Source: Alphaproteobacteria bacterium (lineage in GTDB: Bacteria > Pseudomonadota > Alphaproteobacteria > Sphingomonadales > Sphingomonadaceae). From it: a stretch of DNA of 64,000 bases. The DNA lies in the NCBI GenBank assembly GCA_019239415.1, contig JAFAZW010000019.1:1-64000 (forward strand), given 5' to 3'. How positions within the stretch are numbered: the first letter of the stretch is position 1; each line of letters opens with the position of its first letter. The position numbers and the translations under genes were made by a program. Of this stretch, positions 51,875 to 60,124 are shown one piece after another. Under the pieces are notes generated by a model, which ran no database searches, was not told where the DNA came from, and worked only from the letters and a program-made list of their open reading frames with translations.

Positions 51875-52789
51875 ATGCGCAAACTCGTTTTTGCCGCGGG
51901 CGCGGCTGCCGCCGCCTTCGCGCCGCTGCCGCTCGCGCCGGCCCAGGCCTGGGGGCCCGACGGCCACCACACCGTCTGCGCGATCGCCTATCGCAACCTG
52001 ACGCAGACGGCGAAGGCGGAGGTCGATCGCCTCATCGCCGCCGACGGCCGCTATCCGAGCTTCGCCGCGTCGTGCACCTGGGCGGACGAGGTCCGCACCA
52101 GCCTCGGCCGCGGCGGCGAGCATTTCGTCAATTATCCCCGCAACCTCGCCAAGGTCAGCGGCCCGGCCTGCCCGGGCGGGGCGCCCTGCGTGATCAGCGC
52201 GATCGCCGCGGACCTCCAGACGCTGCGCGGCGCCGGCCCGGACGCCAAGCGTGCGGAGGCCCTGAAATGGGTCGGCCACTGGTTCGGCGACATCCACCAG
52301 CCGCTCCACATCTCCTTCGCCGACGATCGCGGCGGCAATGAGATCAAGGCCAGCGGGGCCTGCGCGCCCGTCCACAGCAAGAACCTGCACTCGGCCTGGG
52401 ACGGCTGCATCATCCGCGAGCGGATCTTCCCCAAGGGCGGCGACCCGCTTGCCAATGCCGACGCGACGGCCGCCAAGCTCGACGGCGCCGTGACCCTCGC
52501 CCGCCGCAAGGCATGGGTGGCGTCGCAGCCCTGGCAATGGGCGGCCGAATCCTACGCCGTCACCATCGCCCCGCCGACCCACTATTGCGTCATGAAGGGA
52601 GGTACCTGCCGCTATTCGCCCTCCCAGGCGACCTATGGCGGCGGCGCCCAGCGCACCGAGAAGCTGACCGCGGCCTATCTCGACCGCGCCGCACCGATCG
52701 TCCGCGACCGTCTCAGCCGCGGCGGCGTGCGGCTCGCGGACGCGCTCAACCGCGCTCTCGATCCCGCTTACCGGGGAGTGGGAATGTGA
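51875..52789 (+). CDS. Secreted S1/P1 nuclease
   Basis: A 304-residue protein with signal peptide (RKLVFAAGAAAAAFAPLPLAPAQA) and mature N-terminal Trp (WGPDGHHTVC), the first Zn ligand in S1/P1 enzymes. Further ligands are visible in WADEV, then GHWFGDIHQPLHISF and NLHSAWDG. This trinuclear-zinc family cleaves single-stranded DNA and RNA with 3'-nucleotidase activity. It acts outside the cytoplasm, probably for nutrient scavenging. It overlaps the next nuclease gene by 4 nt (GTGA). Confidence 0.93.
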   Translation: MRKLVFAAGAAAAAFAPLPLAPAQAWGPDGHHTVCAIAYRNLTQTAKAEVDRLIAADGRYPSFAASCTWADEVRTSLGRGGEHFVNYPRNLAKVSGPACPGGAPCVISAIAADLQTLRGAGPDAKRAEALKWVGHWFGDIHQPLHISFADDRGGNEIKASGACAPVHSKNLHSAWDGCIIRERIFPKGGDPLANADATAAKLDGAVTLARRKAWVASQPWQWAAESYAVTIAPPTHYCVMKGGTCRYSPSQATYGGGAQRTEKLTAAYLDRAAPIVRDRLSRGGVRLADALNRALDPAYRGVGM

Positions 52790-53784
52790 GGGCGGCCCCG
52801 CTCTTCGCGCGCCTGTTCGTCGCGGCGGCGCTCTGCCTGACGCCGCAGGCGCCGGTCTTCGCCGCACCGCGGGCCCACGCGGCTCAGGCCGCCGAGCGGG
52901 GGGGAAATTGCACCAAGGAGGAGGCGGCGGCCGCCGACAAGGTGCTCCTCGATCTCGCCGGCGATCCCGCCAGGCTCGGCGCGACCGCAGCCCGCCACCT
53001 GCCTTGGGGCGCGCCCGACGCCGGGCCGAACGAGCGGCGGCTCGTCCAGCCCGATTATGTCATCGACTATGACGTCGCGCTGAAGGTGCCGATGTGGACC
53101 TCCGAGCAGGTCGTGGCGTCGAAGTTCAACGAAGGCGTCGGACGCAAGGACTGCTTCCGCAAGGACCCGCGGCTGCAGGGCGACGCCTCTTCCCTCCCTT
53201 CCGACTATAGCGAGCCGGTCTACGACCAGGGGCACATGACGCCCTTCGCCGACCAGCGCTACTCGCCGATCGCCGGCTTCAACTCCTTCGTCATGACCAA
53301 CATGGCACCGCAGAATTGCCAGCTCAATCGGGGCATCTGGCAGATCCTCGAGCAGATCAGCCGCCGCTGGGCCGCCGCGCACGAGCCGCTCTACATCTTC
53401 AACGGGAGCGTCTTCGACCGCGACGGCGACGGGACCCGCGATCCGGACGCCGCCGCGATGCGCATGCAGTCGAACAACCACAAGGCGCGGGTCGCGGTAC
53501 CCTCGGCCTTCTACAAGATCGCGGCCTATGTGCGTCCTGACGGCGGCGTGGAGACCGTCACGGTCCTGCTGCCGCACGACACCTCGAATCCCAACGGTCC
53601 CGCGGCGGTCGACTATCTGAACGCCCACGTCTCCGATCTCGGGACGATACGGAAGCTGACCGGCCTGCGCATCTTCCCGGCGGCGACCAACCTCCACGAG
53701 AGCAAGACGCTGTGGCCGTTCGACGGCTACAAACCCCAGTCGCTCTGCCACGCAAAGGCGCCGGCGGCGGCGGCGAGGCACTGA
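52786..53784 (+). CDS. Secreted DNA/RNA non-specific endonuclease (NucA-like)
   Basis: A 332-residue beta-beta-alpha metal-finger nuclease with a signal peptide (APLFARLFVAAALCLTPQAPVFA). The catalytic His is in YDQGHMTPFADQR, where the family usually has DRGH; here Gln replaces Arg. The Mg ligand Asn is in NMAPQNCQLNRGIW. A C-terminal ATNLHESKTLWPF follows. GTG start overlaps the S1/P1 stop. The pair should degrade extracellular nucleic acids together. The Arg to Gln change might alter activity. Confidence 0.9.
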   Translation: MRAAPLFARLFVAAALCLTPQAPVFAAPRAHAAQAAERGGNCTKEEAAAADKVLLDLAGDPARLGATAARHLPWGAPDAGPNERRLVQPDYVIDYDVALKVPMWTSEQVVASKFNEGVGRKDCFRKDPRLQGDASSLPSDYSEPVYDQGHMTPFADQRYSPIAGFNSFVMTNMAPQNCQLNRGIWQILEQISRRWAAAHEPLYIFNGSVFDRDGDGTRDPDAAAMRMQSNNHKARVAVPSAFYKIAAYVRPDGGVETVTVLLPHDTSNPNGPAAVDYLNAHVSDLGTIRKLTGLRIFPAATNLHESKTLWPFDGYKPQSLCHAKAPAAAARH

Positions 53785-53905
53785 GGGCGCCCGCGCGCCC
53801 CCGCGGGCGGCGCCGTCGGAGCTGGAACGCATGCGAGGGAGCCGTAGGCTGCGCCCGCCACGGCTGACGCTTGCCCGAAAGGGTGCCTGCCCGTAGGCCC
53901 CGGGG

Positions 53906-54910
53906 ATGCGGATCTTCTGGGACGACAGGCAGCGGCTGCACGCGCCGGCGATGGAGTTGCACAATGGCGGCTTCGTGCCGTTCGCCGAGACCCCGGTCCG
54001 CGCCGATGCGATCCTCGCCGTCCTCGGCCCCGCCGAAGCGCCGCCCGACCTCGGCGAGGCGCCGCTGCGGCGAGTCCATAGCGACGATTATCTGCGCTTC
54101 CTGAGGACGGCCCACGCGGCGTGGCGCGCCGCCGGACGCGACGGAGATGCCGCAGGCTATGTCTGGCCGGTGGTCCGGCGGCGGCCGACGCGGCTGGCGC
54201 GGATCGACGCGCTGCTCGGCCGGTACAGCTACGACGCATCGACACCGGTGGCCGCGGGGACGTGGGAGGCGGCCTACTGGTCCACACAGTCGGCGCTCGC
54301 GGCGACGGGCGCGGTGCTGGACGGCGCGCCCACCGCCTTCGCCCTCTGCCGCCCCCCGGGGCACCATTGCGGCGCCGATTACATGGGCGGCTATTGCTAC
54401 CTGAACGCCGGCGCCGTCGCGGCGGAGGCGGCCGTCGCGGCGGGCGTCCGCCGCGTCGCCATCCTCGACATCGACTATCACCACGGCAACGGCACCCAGG
54501 ACATCTTCTACGCGCGGGGCGACGTGCTGTTCGTCTCGATCCATGCCGATCCGGCGACCGACTATCCCTTCTACTGGGGGCATGCCGACGAAACGGGCGA
54601 AGGCGAGGGCGAGGGCGCGACCCTCAACCTGCCGCTGCCGCGCGGTACCGCCATCGCCACCTACGAGCGGGCGCTCGAGACGGCGCTGGAGCGGATCGCG
54701 ACGTTCGGCGCCGAGCTGCTCGTCTGTTCCTACGGCGCCGATACCTTCGTCGGCGATCCGATCAGCTTCTTCGCGCTCGAGACCGCCGACTATGCCGCGA
54801 TCGGCCGCCGCATCGCGGCCGTCGGGCTGCCGACGGCCGTGCTGATGGAAGGCGGCTATGCCGTCGACACGCTCGGCGCCAACGTCGCCGCCCTCCTGTC
54901 AGGCTTCTGA
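53906..54910 (+). CDS. Histone-deacetylase-family / acetylpolyamine amidohydrolase-like protein
   Basis: A 334-residue arginase-fold zinc deacetylase. The active-site blocks are RPPGHHCGADYMGGYCYLN (tandem His), ILDIDYHHGNGTQDIFY (Zn Asp and His), VSIHADPATDYPFYWG and CSYGADTFVGDP (second Zn Asp), and MEGGYAVDTLG (catalytic Tyr). The FYWGHADETGEGEGEG loop is that of acetylpolyamine amidohydrolases. It would deacetylate acetylputrescine, acetylspermidine or similar. Monocistronic; its 3' end overlaps the convergent sterol-desaturase gene by 12 nt. Confidence 0.9.
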   Translation: MRIFWDDRQRLHAPAMELHNGGFVPFAETPVRADAILAVLGPAEAPPDLGEAPLRRVHSDDYLRFLRTAHAAWRAAGRDGDAAGYVWPVVRRRPTRLARIDALLGRYSYDASTPVAAGTWEAAYWSTQSALAATGAVLDGAPTAFALCRPPGHHCGADYMGGYCYLNAGAVAAEAAVAAGVRRVAILDIDYHHGNGTQDIFYARGDVLFVSIHADPATDYPFYWGHADETGEGEGEGATLNLPLPRGTAIATYERALETALERIATFGAELLVCSYGADTFVGDPISFFALETADYAAIGRRIAAVGLPTAVLMEGGYAVDTLGANVAALLSGF

Positions 54911-55735
54911 CGCGAACGACGACGGCGCCGCCTCGCCCGCAAATGGGGCACGCAGCTGGTGGAGGAAGCTGGATGCGCCCACGTCGGCGGCATCGCCGAG
55001 GCCGAAACGGGTCTCGCGCAGCTCCGCCTGCGGCTTCTCGCGATAGGTGCCGAACACGCGATCCCACAGGGTCAGCACCTCCCCGTAATTGCTGTCGGTG
55101 TCGGCGCGGCGACTCGAATGATGGATATGGTGGACGGCGGGGGTGACGAGCAGCCGGCGGAGCAGCCTGTCGGCCGGCTCCGGGACCGCGAGATTGGCGT
55201 GGTCCCACAAGGTGAAGACGATGCCGACGGCCTCGTAGACGGCGAGCACGCGCGGATCGAGCCCGCACGCGACGGTCACCACCGCGTAGAAGGGGGCGAC
55301 GATCGCGAGCTCGAGCGGGTGGTTGCGAAACCCCGTGGAGAGATCGATGCGCGTGTCGCTGTGGTGGACGCGGTGGACCCGCCAAAGCAGCGGCACGGCA
55401 TGGGAGAGGCGATGCATCACATAGGTGGCGAGGCTGCGCACGAGGACGGTGGCCACGGCGGCGGCGAGGAACGGAACGGCGAGATGGTTCATCAGGCCGA
55501 TGCCATGCGCGGCGGCCCATTGCGCCGGCACGACCGTCGAGACCGGCACGGCGGCGCCGATCGCCGCGTTGATGACGCCGAAGCCGACATTGCCGGCAAT
55601 CCGCCCGCCCGGCTCCTCGCCGCCATCGTGGAGCGGACGCCAGAGCTCCGCCGCGGCGAACAGACAGAGGATCGCCCAGAAGCCGAAAAACAGCAGCCAC
55701 GGCGCGCTGCCGCCCCGGATCAGCGCGCTCAGCAT
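54899..55735 (-). CDS. Sterol desaturase/fatty-acid hydroxylase family membrane protein
   Basis: A 278-residue integral membrane di-iron protein with about four helices. Histidine motifs in order are YVMHRLSHAVP (H-x3-H), WRVHRVHHSDTRID (H-x2-HH), and VHHIHHSSRRADTDSNYG (H-x2-HH). These bind the diiron centre of the family. It hydroxylates or desaturates a lipid such as a fatty acid, hopanoid or carotenoid. The ATG choice places the start just before the first helix; upstream in-frame sequence overlaps the exosortase-substrate gene on the other strand. Confidence 0.9.
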   Translation of the reverse strand: MLSALIRGGSAPWLLFFGFWAILCLFAAAELWRPLHDGGEEPGGRIAGNVGFGVINAAIGAAVPVSTVVPAQWAAAHGIGLMNHLAVPFLAAAVATVLVRSLATYVMHRLSHAVPLLWRVHRVHHSDTRIDLSTGFRNHPLELAIVAPFYAVVTVACGLDPRVLAVYEAVGIVFTLWDHANLAVPEPADRLLRRLLVTPAVHHIHHSSRRADTDSNYGEVLTLWDRVFGTYREKPQAELRETRFGLGDAADVGASSFLHQLRAPFAGEAAPSSFASEA

Positions 55736-55826
55736 GGACGCTGCGCCGCACCAGCGGCATTGACAGACGCGGATCGGCTTCGCATCAGCGGTGTCTAGCG
55801 CGCCAAACTCAGGTAAGGGAGCCCTC

Positions 55827-56006
55827 ATGATCTCGAAATTGATCCGCGCCGGCGCGGCTTGCGCCTTCTTCGCTCTCGTCGCCACCGACGCCGCCTCGGC
55901 AGGGATCATCCTCCCGACTCCGGGCCCGATGATCGGCGCCGGAGCACCTGCGCTCGCTCTCTTCGGGGCCGGCTATTGGCTGTTGCGCCGCCGCCGGCGC
56001 GGCTGA
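55827..56006 (+). CDS. 59-residue putative exosortase substrate (PEP-CTERM-like tail)
   Basis: The protein has an N-terminal signal peptide (residues 1-25, cleaved after ASA). A proline motif ILPTPGP (28-34) follows, then one transmembrane helix (36-53) and an Arg cluster RRRRR (54-58). Proline motif, helix and basic end in this order make a classical PEP-CTERM-type sorting tail. After signal and tail removal fewer than ten residues would remain, so it carries almost no cargo. The exosortase gene lies 11 nt downstream. TTGACA at 55760 may be its -35 but the -10 is weak. It may be a peptide signal, a dedicated minimal substrate, or an enzyme partner. Confidence 0.65.
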   Translation: MISKLIRAGAACAFFALVATDAASAGIILPTPGPMIGAGAPALALFGAGYWLLRRRRRG

Positions 56007-56017
56007 CCTCCCGGGAA

Positions 56018-56839
56018 TTGACCGCATCCGCCGCCGCGCCGCTCGCGCGGCCGCAGCTGTTTTTCTGGCTCATCCTCGTCGCGGCGCTGAACGGCTTCGC
56101 GGGCACGGCGATGCGGATCGTTCCGGAGCGGGGCCTCACTTACGCGCTGTTCGAGCTGTTCGGAATCAGCGCGATCGTCTGGGTCGCGCTCGCCGCCTGC
56201 CTCGATGTGCTCCGCAACGCGCCGGCCGAGCCTCTGCGGCCAGGCGATCGGGTGGTCGCCGCTGGTGTCGCGCTCGCCGCCCTTGCGCCGATGGCGACCG
56301 CGAGCGCACTGGCGCTGACCGGTCTCGGCGCCTGGATGATCGCGACCGCGCGGTCCGGATCGTCCATCCGACGGGCCGGCACCATCGCCCTTGCCATGAC
56401 GGCTACTTTACTCTGGGGGCGGCTGCTCCTCGCGCTGTTCAGCGGACCGATGCTCGCCGCCGACAGCTGGCTGGTGGGAACGCTGACCGGCGCACCGCAG
56501 GCGGCCAATCTCATCGCGCTGCCGGTCGCCGACGGGGCGCGCATCGCCGTCGCGCCAGGCTGCTCCTCCTGGCAGGGCATGTCGCTCGCTCTGCTGTTCT
56601 GGGTGACCGTCAACCAATATTTCCGGGTGCCGTTCGGCTGGCGGGCCGCCGCCTGGTGCGCCTTGGCGCTCGCCGCGACCGTCGCAATCAACGTGCTGCG
56701 GATCGCCGCGATGGTCCGCTTTCCCGCCCATATCGCCGAGATCCACCACGGCTATGGCTGGCACCTCGCCATGTGGTCGACCCTCGTCGCGGTAGCGGCG
56801 ATCTGTCTCTGGGGCGCGCGGCGTGAAGTCTTCCGCTAG
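56018..56839 (+). CDS. Exosortase-family transpeptidase/protease
   Basis: A 273-residue polytopic membrane protein (seven or eight helices). The catalytic triad of the exosortase/archaeosortase family is visible: Cys182 in VAPGCSSWQG, Arg228 in INVLRIAAM and His243/244 in EIHHGYGWHLAMW. It should cleave a PEP-CTERM-like tail at the outer face of the inner membrane. The TTG start (56018) is chosen because it precedes the first helix and follows the small substrate gene. The family subtype cannot be named from sequence alone; it is not the standard EpsH/XrtA locus, as no PEP-CTERM/EPS accessory genes are adjacent. Confidence 0.88.
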   Translation: MTASAAAPLARPQLFFWLILVAALNGFAGTAMRIVPERGLTYALFELFGISAIVWVALAACLDVLRNAPAEPLRPGDRVVAAGVALAALAPMATASALALTGLGAWMIATARSGSSIRRAGTIALAMTATLLWGRLLLALFSGPMLAADSWLVGTLTGAPQAANLIALPVADGARIAVAPGCSSWQGMSLALLFWVTVNQYFRVPFGWRAAAWCALALAATVAINVLRIAAMVRFPAHIAEIHHGYGWHLAMWSTLVAVAAICLWGARREVFR

Positions 56840-57299
56840 CCTCGGCTTCGCCGCTCTGCTCGCCGCGAGCCTCGCCGGCAAGCTCGCCGCCAATGTCGCG
56901 CCGCCCGGCCCCGACCCGCGGCTATTCGACGCCGCCGCGGCCGCGATGCTGCGCGAGGCGGGCTTCGCCGTCTCCACGGAGCGGCGCGGATTCGGCACCT
57001 TGCTCATCGCCCGCCGCCCAGCCTGCGCGGTCATCGTCGCCGAATATGATCCGCACGGCACGTTCGCGGAGCGCCATCGGGAACTTGCCGCCGCGCTCGG
57101 GCCATTGCGCTACGCCTGGCGCGGACGCGTGTTCGACGATGTCCCGAAAGTCGCCGCGCTCACGAGCTTCTACGTCTGGCGTGAGCTGCGGCGCGTCGGC
57201 GTCGCCGCACCCCGCGCCCCGCTCGCGGCTTGGGCGGCGGCCCCCCGCTGCGACATCTCCCGAATCGACTGGCGCCGGCTCGCCAGCCTTCCCGCATGA
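56823..57299 (+). CDS. Probable exosortase-associated exported protein, unknown function
   Basis: A 158-residue protein whose GTG start overlaps the exosortase stop by 17 nt. It has an N-terminal hydrophobic helix (ASLGFAALLAASLAGKLAAN) and a soluble domain of about 130 residues with alternating strands (GFGTLLIARRPACAVIVAEYD, LRYAWRGRVFDDVPK) and two Cys. I do not recognise a family; it does not look like EpsI. The operon position suggests a partner of the exosortase. Confidence 0.65.
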   Translation: MKSSASLGFAALLAASLAGKLAANVAPPGPDPRLFDAAAAAMLREAGFAVSTERRGFGTLLIARRPACAVIVAEYDPHGTFAERHRELAAALGPLRYAWRGRVFDDVPKVAALTSFYVWRELRRVGVAAPRAPLAAWAAAPRCDISRIDWRRLASLPA

Positions 57300-57337
57300 G
57301 CCTTGCCGTCCGCGCGGCGGGGACGGATAATTGCGCC

Positions 57338-57901
57338 ATGCTGCGCCCGCCGACTCGGACCCTCTTCGCCCTGCTCGCCGCCGCCTGCTCGTCCTCGGCC
57401 CCGGCCGCCGGCACGCTCGTCGCCGACCGGCCGGAGATGGCGAAGGCGCAGATGCTGCTGGTGTCGAGTCCGGCAATGTCCCCAGGAGCGCCGATCGCGC
57501 TCGGCTACAGCGCTTATGGCAGGAACGAGCTGCCGCCGCTCAGCTGGTCCGCGCTGCCGGCCGGAACGCAGAGCCTGGCGATCGTCGTCGAGGATCCCGA
57601 TGCCTCGTCAGCGCAGCCCTTCGTCCACTGGACCGCCTGGAACATCGCCCCGTCGGCCCACGGCCTCCCGGAAGGCCTCGCCGGCGCGGTCCAGGGCAGG
57701 AACGGCAAGGGGACGAACGGCTGGTGGGGTCCCCACCCCTCCGACGGCAAGCTGCACCATTATCATTTCCAGCTCTTCGCGCTCGACACCAAGCTCGCCG
57801 TCCCCGCCGCGGCCGGCCGCGAGGCGCTGGCCGAGGCGATGGCAGGCCACGTGCTCGGCAAGGGAAAGCTGGTCGGCACGTTCATCAAGCCGAAGGGGTA
57901 G
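57338..57901 (+). CDS. YbhB/YbcL-like (PEBP) exported protein
   Basis: A 187-residue protein with a signal/lipoprotein-like leader (TLFALLAAACSSSAPAAG) and the PEBP fold. Landmarks are LPPLSWSALPAGTQSLAIVVEDPD, VHWTAWNIAP, and NGWWGPHPSDGKLHHYHFQLFALD. This is the Raf-kinase-inhibitor-like family, of uncertain function in bacteria. The start at 57338 gives a good leader; ATG 57296 overlaps the previous stop and is possible. The Cys in LAAACSS may be a lipidation site. Confidence 0.88.
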   Translation: MLRPPTRTLFALLAAACSSSAPAAGTLVADRPEMAKAQMLLVSSPAMSPGAPIALGYSAYGRNELPPLSWSALPAGTQSLAIVVEDPDASSAQPFVHWTAWNIAPSAHGLPEGLAGAVQGRNGKGTNGWWGPHPSDGKLHHYHFQLFALDTKLAVPAAAGREALAEAMAGHVLGKGKLVGTFIKPKG

Positions 57902-57973
57902 CCGGAAGCTCCTGCAACCGGTCCGGTTGCCCCAGCCCGAACGGGTTGACGATCTGGCCAGCTGACGAGCGCG

Positions 57974-58165
57974 CTACGAGTCTCGATCCCCGCGGGCGTC
58001 CTCCTCGCGCTTCACCTTCGTGCCCAGAGCCGCCAGGATCATCGTCAGCAGGGCGGCGACGAAGGTCTTGGTGCCGAAGCCGTGGCGGCCCGCCTCAGCC
58101 AGGAAGGCGATGCCGAAGAGGGCGGCGGCGATGAAGTAGAAGATCGACTGCCGCCGCCGGTCCAT
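57974..58165 (-). CDS. Small two-helix membrane protein, unknown function
   Basis: A 63-residue protein with two hydrophobic helices ([19 protein letters not shown] and [15 protein letters not shown]) and an Arg/Glu/Asp-rich tail ([12 protein letters not shown]). The ATG overlaps the etfA stop by 1 nt (TGATG), so it is coupled to etfBA. No named family is recognised. It may be a minor membrane-associated partner or a passenger gene. Confidence 0.65.
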   Translation of the reverse strand: MDRRRQSIFYFIAAALFGIAFLAEAGRHGFGTKTFVAALLTMILAALGTKVKREEDARGDRDS

Positions 58166-59097
58166 CACAGTTTCTCGGTCAGCTCGGGGACGATCTTGAA
58201 CAGGTCGCCGACCAGGCCGAGGTCCGCGACCTGGAAGATCGGCGCCTCCTCATCCTTGTTGATCGCGACGATGAGCTTGGAATCCTTCATCCCGGCGAGG
58301 TGCTGGATCGCGCCGGATATGCCGATGGCGACGTAGCATTCCGGCGCGACGATCTTGCCGGTCTGGCCGACCTGATAGTCGTTCGGCACATAGCCCGCAT
58401 CCACCGCGGCGCGGCTGGCGCCGACGGCGGCGCCCAGCTTGTCGGCGAGCGGCTCGATATATTGATGGAAGGCGTCGGACGAGCCAAGCGCCCGTCCGCC
58501 CGAAACGATGATCTTGGCGCTGGTCAGCTCGGGCCGCTCCGACGCCGCGATCTCGGCGCCGACGAAGCTCGACAGCCCCGCGTCGCCGCCGCCTGCATAG
58601 GGTTCGACGACGCCGGAGCCGCCCTCGGCCGCCGCCTTCTCGAACGCGGTTCCGCGCACCGTCAGCACCTTCTTGGCGTCGGACGATTTCACGGTCGCGA
58701 TGGCGTTGCCGGCGTAGATGGGCCGCACGAACGTGTCCGGACCCTCGATGGCGATGACGTCGCTCACCTGCATCACGTCGAGCAGCGCCGCGACCCGCGG
58801 CGCCACATTCTTGCCCGTCGTCGTCGCGGCCGCGACGAAATAATCGCAATGGTCGTTGACGATGGCGACGGCGACCGGCGCGACGTTCTCGGCGAGCTGG
58901 TGCGCGTAGGCGCCGCCGTCGGCGACGTGGACGCGGGCGACGCCGGCGATCTTCGCCGCCGCCTCGGCCACGGCGCCGACCCCTTCGCCGGCGACCAGCG
59001 CGTGGACCTCGCCCAGCTTCGCCGCCGCGGTGACGGCGGACAGGGTGGCGTCCTTGAGATGCCCCCCTTCATGTTCGACGAGAACCAGCGCGATCAT
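58165..59097 (-). CDS. etfA: Electron transfer flavoprotein alpha subunit
   Basis: A 310-residue protein. The N-terminus reads [20 protein letters not shown]. The C-terminal FAD domain has the ETF-alpha signature [20 protein letters not shown] and [22 protein letters not shown]. With EtfB it carries electrons from acyl-CoA and other dehydrogenases to ETF-quinone oxidoreductase. The start overlaps the etfB stop by 4 nt (ATGA). Confidence 0.97.
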   Translation of the reverse strand: MIALVLVEHEGGHLKDATLSAVTAAAKLGEVHALVAGEGVGAVAEAAAKIAGVARVHVADGGAYAHQLAENVAPVAVAIVNDHCDYFVAAATTTGKNVAPRVAALLDVMQVSDVIAIEGPDTFVRPIYAGNAIATVKSSDAKKVLTVRGTAFEKAAAEGGSGVVEPYAGGGDAGLSSFVGAEIAASERPELTSAKIIVSGGRALGSSDAFHQYIEPLADKLGAAVGASRAAVDAGYVPNDYQVGQTGKIVAPECYVAIGISGAIQHLAGMKDSKLIVAINKDEEAPIFQVADLGLVGDLFKIVPELTEKL

Positions 59098-59843
59098 CCG
59101 ACGACTCCTGCGGTGCGAAGGCGGTCGATCAGCTCGTCCACCGAATTGACCTTGATGCCCGCCTCGCGCTTCGACGGCTCCCGGACGCTGAGCGTCTGCA
59201 GCCTGGGAGCCGTCTCGACGCCATAGTCCGCCGGCGTCTTGCTCGCGAGCGGCTTCGACTTGGCCTTCATGATGTTCGGCAGCGAGGCGTAGCGCGGCTC
59301 GTTGAGGCGCAGGTCGGTGGTCACGATCGCCGGCAGCTTCAGCCGCACCGTCTCGAGCCCGCCGTCGACTTCGCGCGTCACGTTCACCTGCTCCCCGTCT
59401 ACCTCGACCTTCGAGGCGAACGTACCCTGCCCCCAGCCGAGCAGCGCGGCGAGCATCTGCCCCGTCTGGTTGGCATCGTCGTCGATCGCCTGCTTGCCGA
59501 GGATCACCATCCCCGGCTGCTCCTCCTTCGCGATCGCGGCGAGGATCTTGGCGACGGCGAGCGGCTCGACCGCGTCCTCGGTCTGCACGAGGATCGCCCG
59601 GTCGGCGCCCATGGCGAGCGCGGTGCGCAGCGTCTCCTGCGCCTTGGCCGGCCCGATCGAGACGGCGACGATCTCGCTCGCCGCGCCCTTCTCCTTCAGC
59701 CTGATCGCCTCCTCGACGGCGATCTCGTCGAAGGGGTTCATGCTCATTTTGACGTTGGCGAGGTCGACGCCCGTGCCGTCCGCCTTGACCCGCGGCTTCA
59801 CGTTGTAATCGATCACCCGCTTCACGGGGACGAGAAGTTTCAT
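59094..59843 (-). CDS. etfB: Electron transfer flavoprotein beta subunit
   Basis: A 249-residue protein with [22 protein letters not shown] and the ETF-beta signature in [21 protein letters not shown] (leucine-rich region). AMP-binding residues are in [16 protein letters not shown]. It pairs with EtfA as a soluble heterodimer. It follows the small coiled-coil gene after 16 nt. Confidence 0.97.
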   Translation of the reverse strand: MKLLVPVKRVIDYNVKPRVKADGTGVDLANVKMSMNPFDEIAVEEAIRLKEKGAASEIVAVSIGPAKAQETLRTALAMGADRAILVQTEDAVEPLAVAKILAAIAKEEQPGMVILGKQAIDDDANQTGQMLAALLGWGQGTFASKVEVDGEQVNVTREVDGGLETVRLKLPAIVTTDLRLNEPRYASLPNIMKAKSKPLASKTPADYGVETAPRLQTLSVREPSKREAGIKVNSVDELIDRLRTAGVVG

Positions 59844-59859
59844 CGGCTTGCCCTTGTTG

Positions 59860-60102
59860 TCAGTGGGTTAGCTCGAGGCGACGCTCGATCCGATCCAGCC
59901 TGGTCGATAGATTATCGGAGGCGAGTTGCTGAGCCGCATCCGCGGCCGCGAGATGCGCCAGATGCTGGACGATCACCGCCTGCCCGCTCTCAAGGCTGGA
60001 GAGGCGCGAGGTATGCTCCCCTAAGATCCGCTCGATGCGGTCGAGGGTCGCCTGAAAACGCTTCACATGCTCAAGCACCAGATTTTCGACCTGCTCAGCC
60101 AT
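59860..60102 (-). CDS. Small coiled-coil protein between sucC and etfB
   Basis: An 80-residue, almost wholly helical protein with heptad-like hydrophobics ([34 protein letters not shown]). The two LDRIER repeats flank a central Ala-rich helix. No named family is recognised. It is tightly spaced with sucC (22 nt) and etfB (16 nt), so it is co-transcribed. It could oligomerise, or act as an adaptor; this is a guess. Confidence 0.75.
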   Translation of the reverse strand: MAEQVENLVLEHVKRFQATLDRIERILGEHTSRLSSLESGQAVIVQHLAHLAAADAAQQLASDNLSTRLDRIERRLELTH

Positions 60103-60124
60103 AGCGCCTCCTGCCGCGTCGAGC

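Noticed and set aside
51875-53784. Nuclease pair as a toxin-immunity or contact-dependent system
   Set aside because: Both have signal peptides and no immunity gene or toxin-delivery domain nearby.
53785-53905. Terminator or small gene between the nuclease and deacetylase genes
   Set aside because: Only a weak GC-rich hairpin without a T run is visible, and no coding character.
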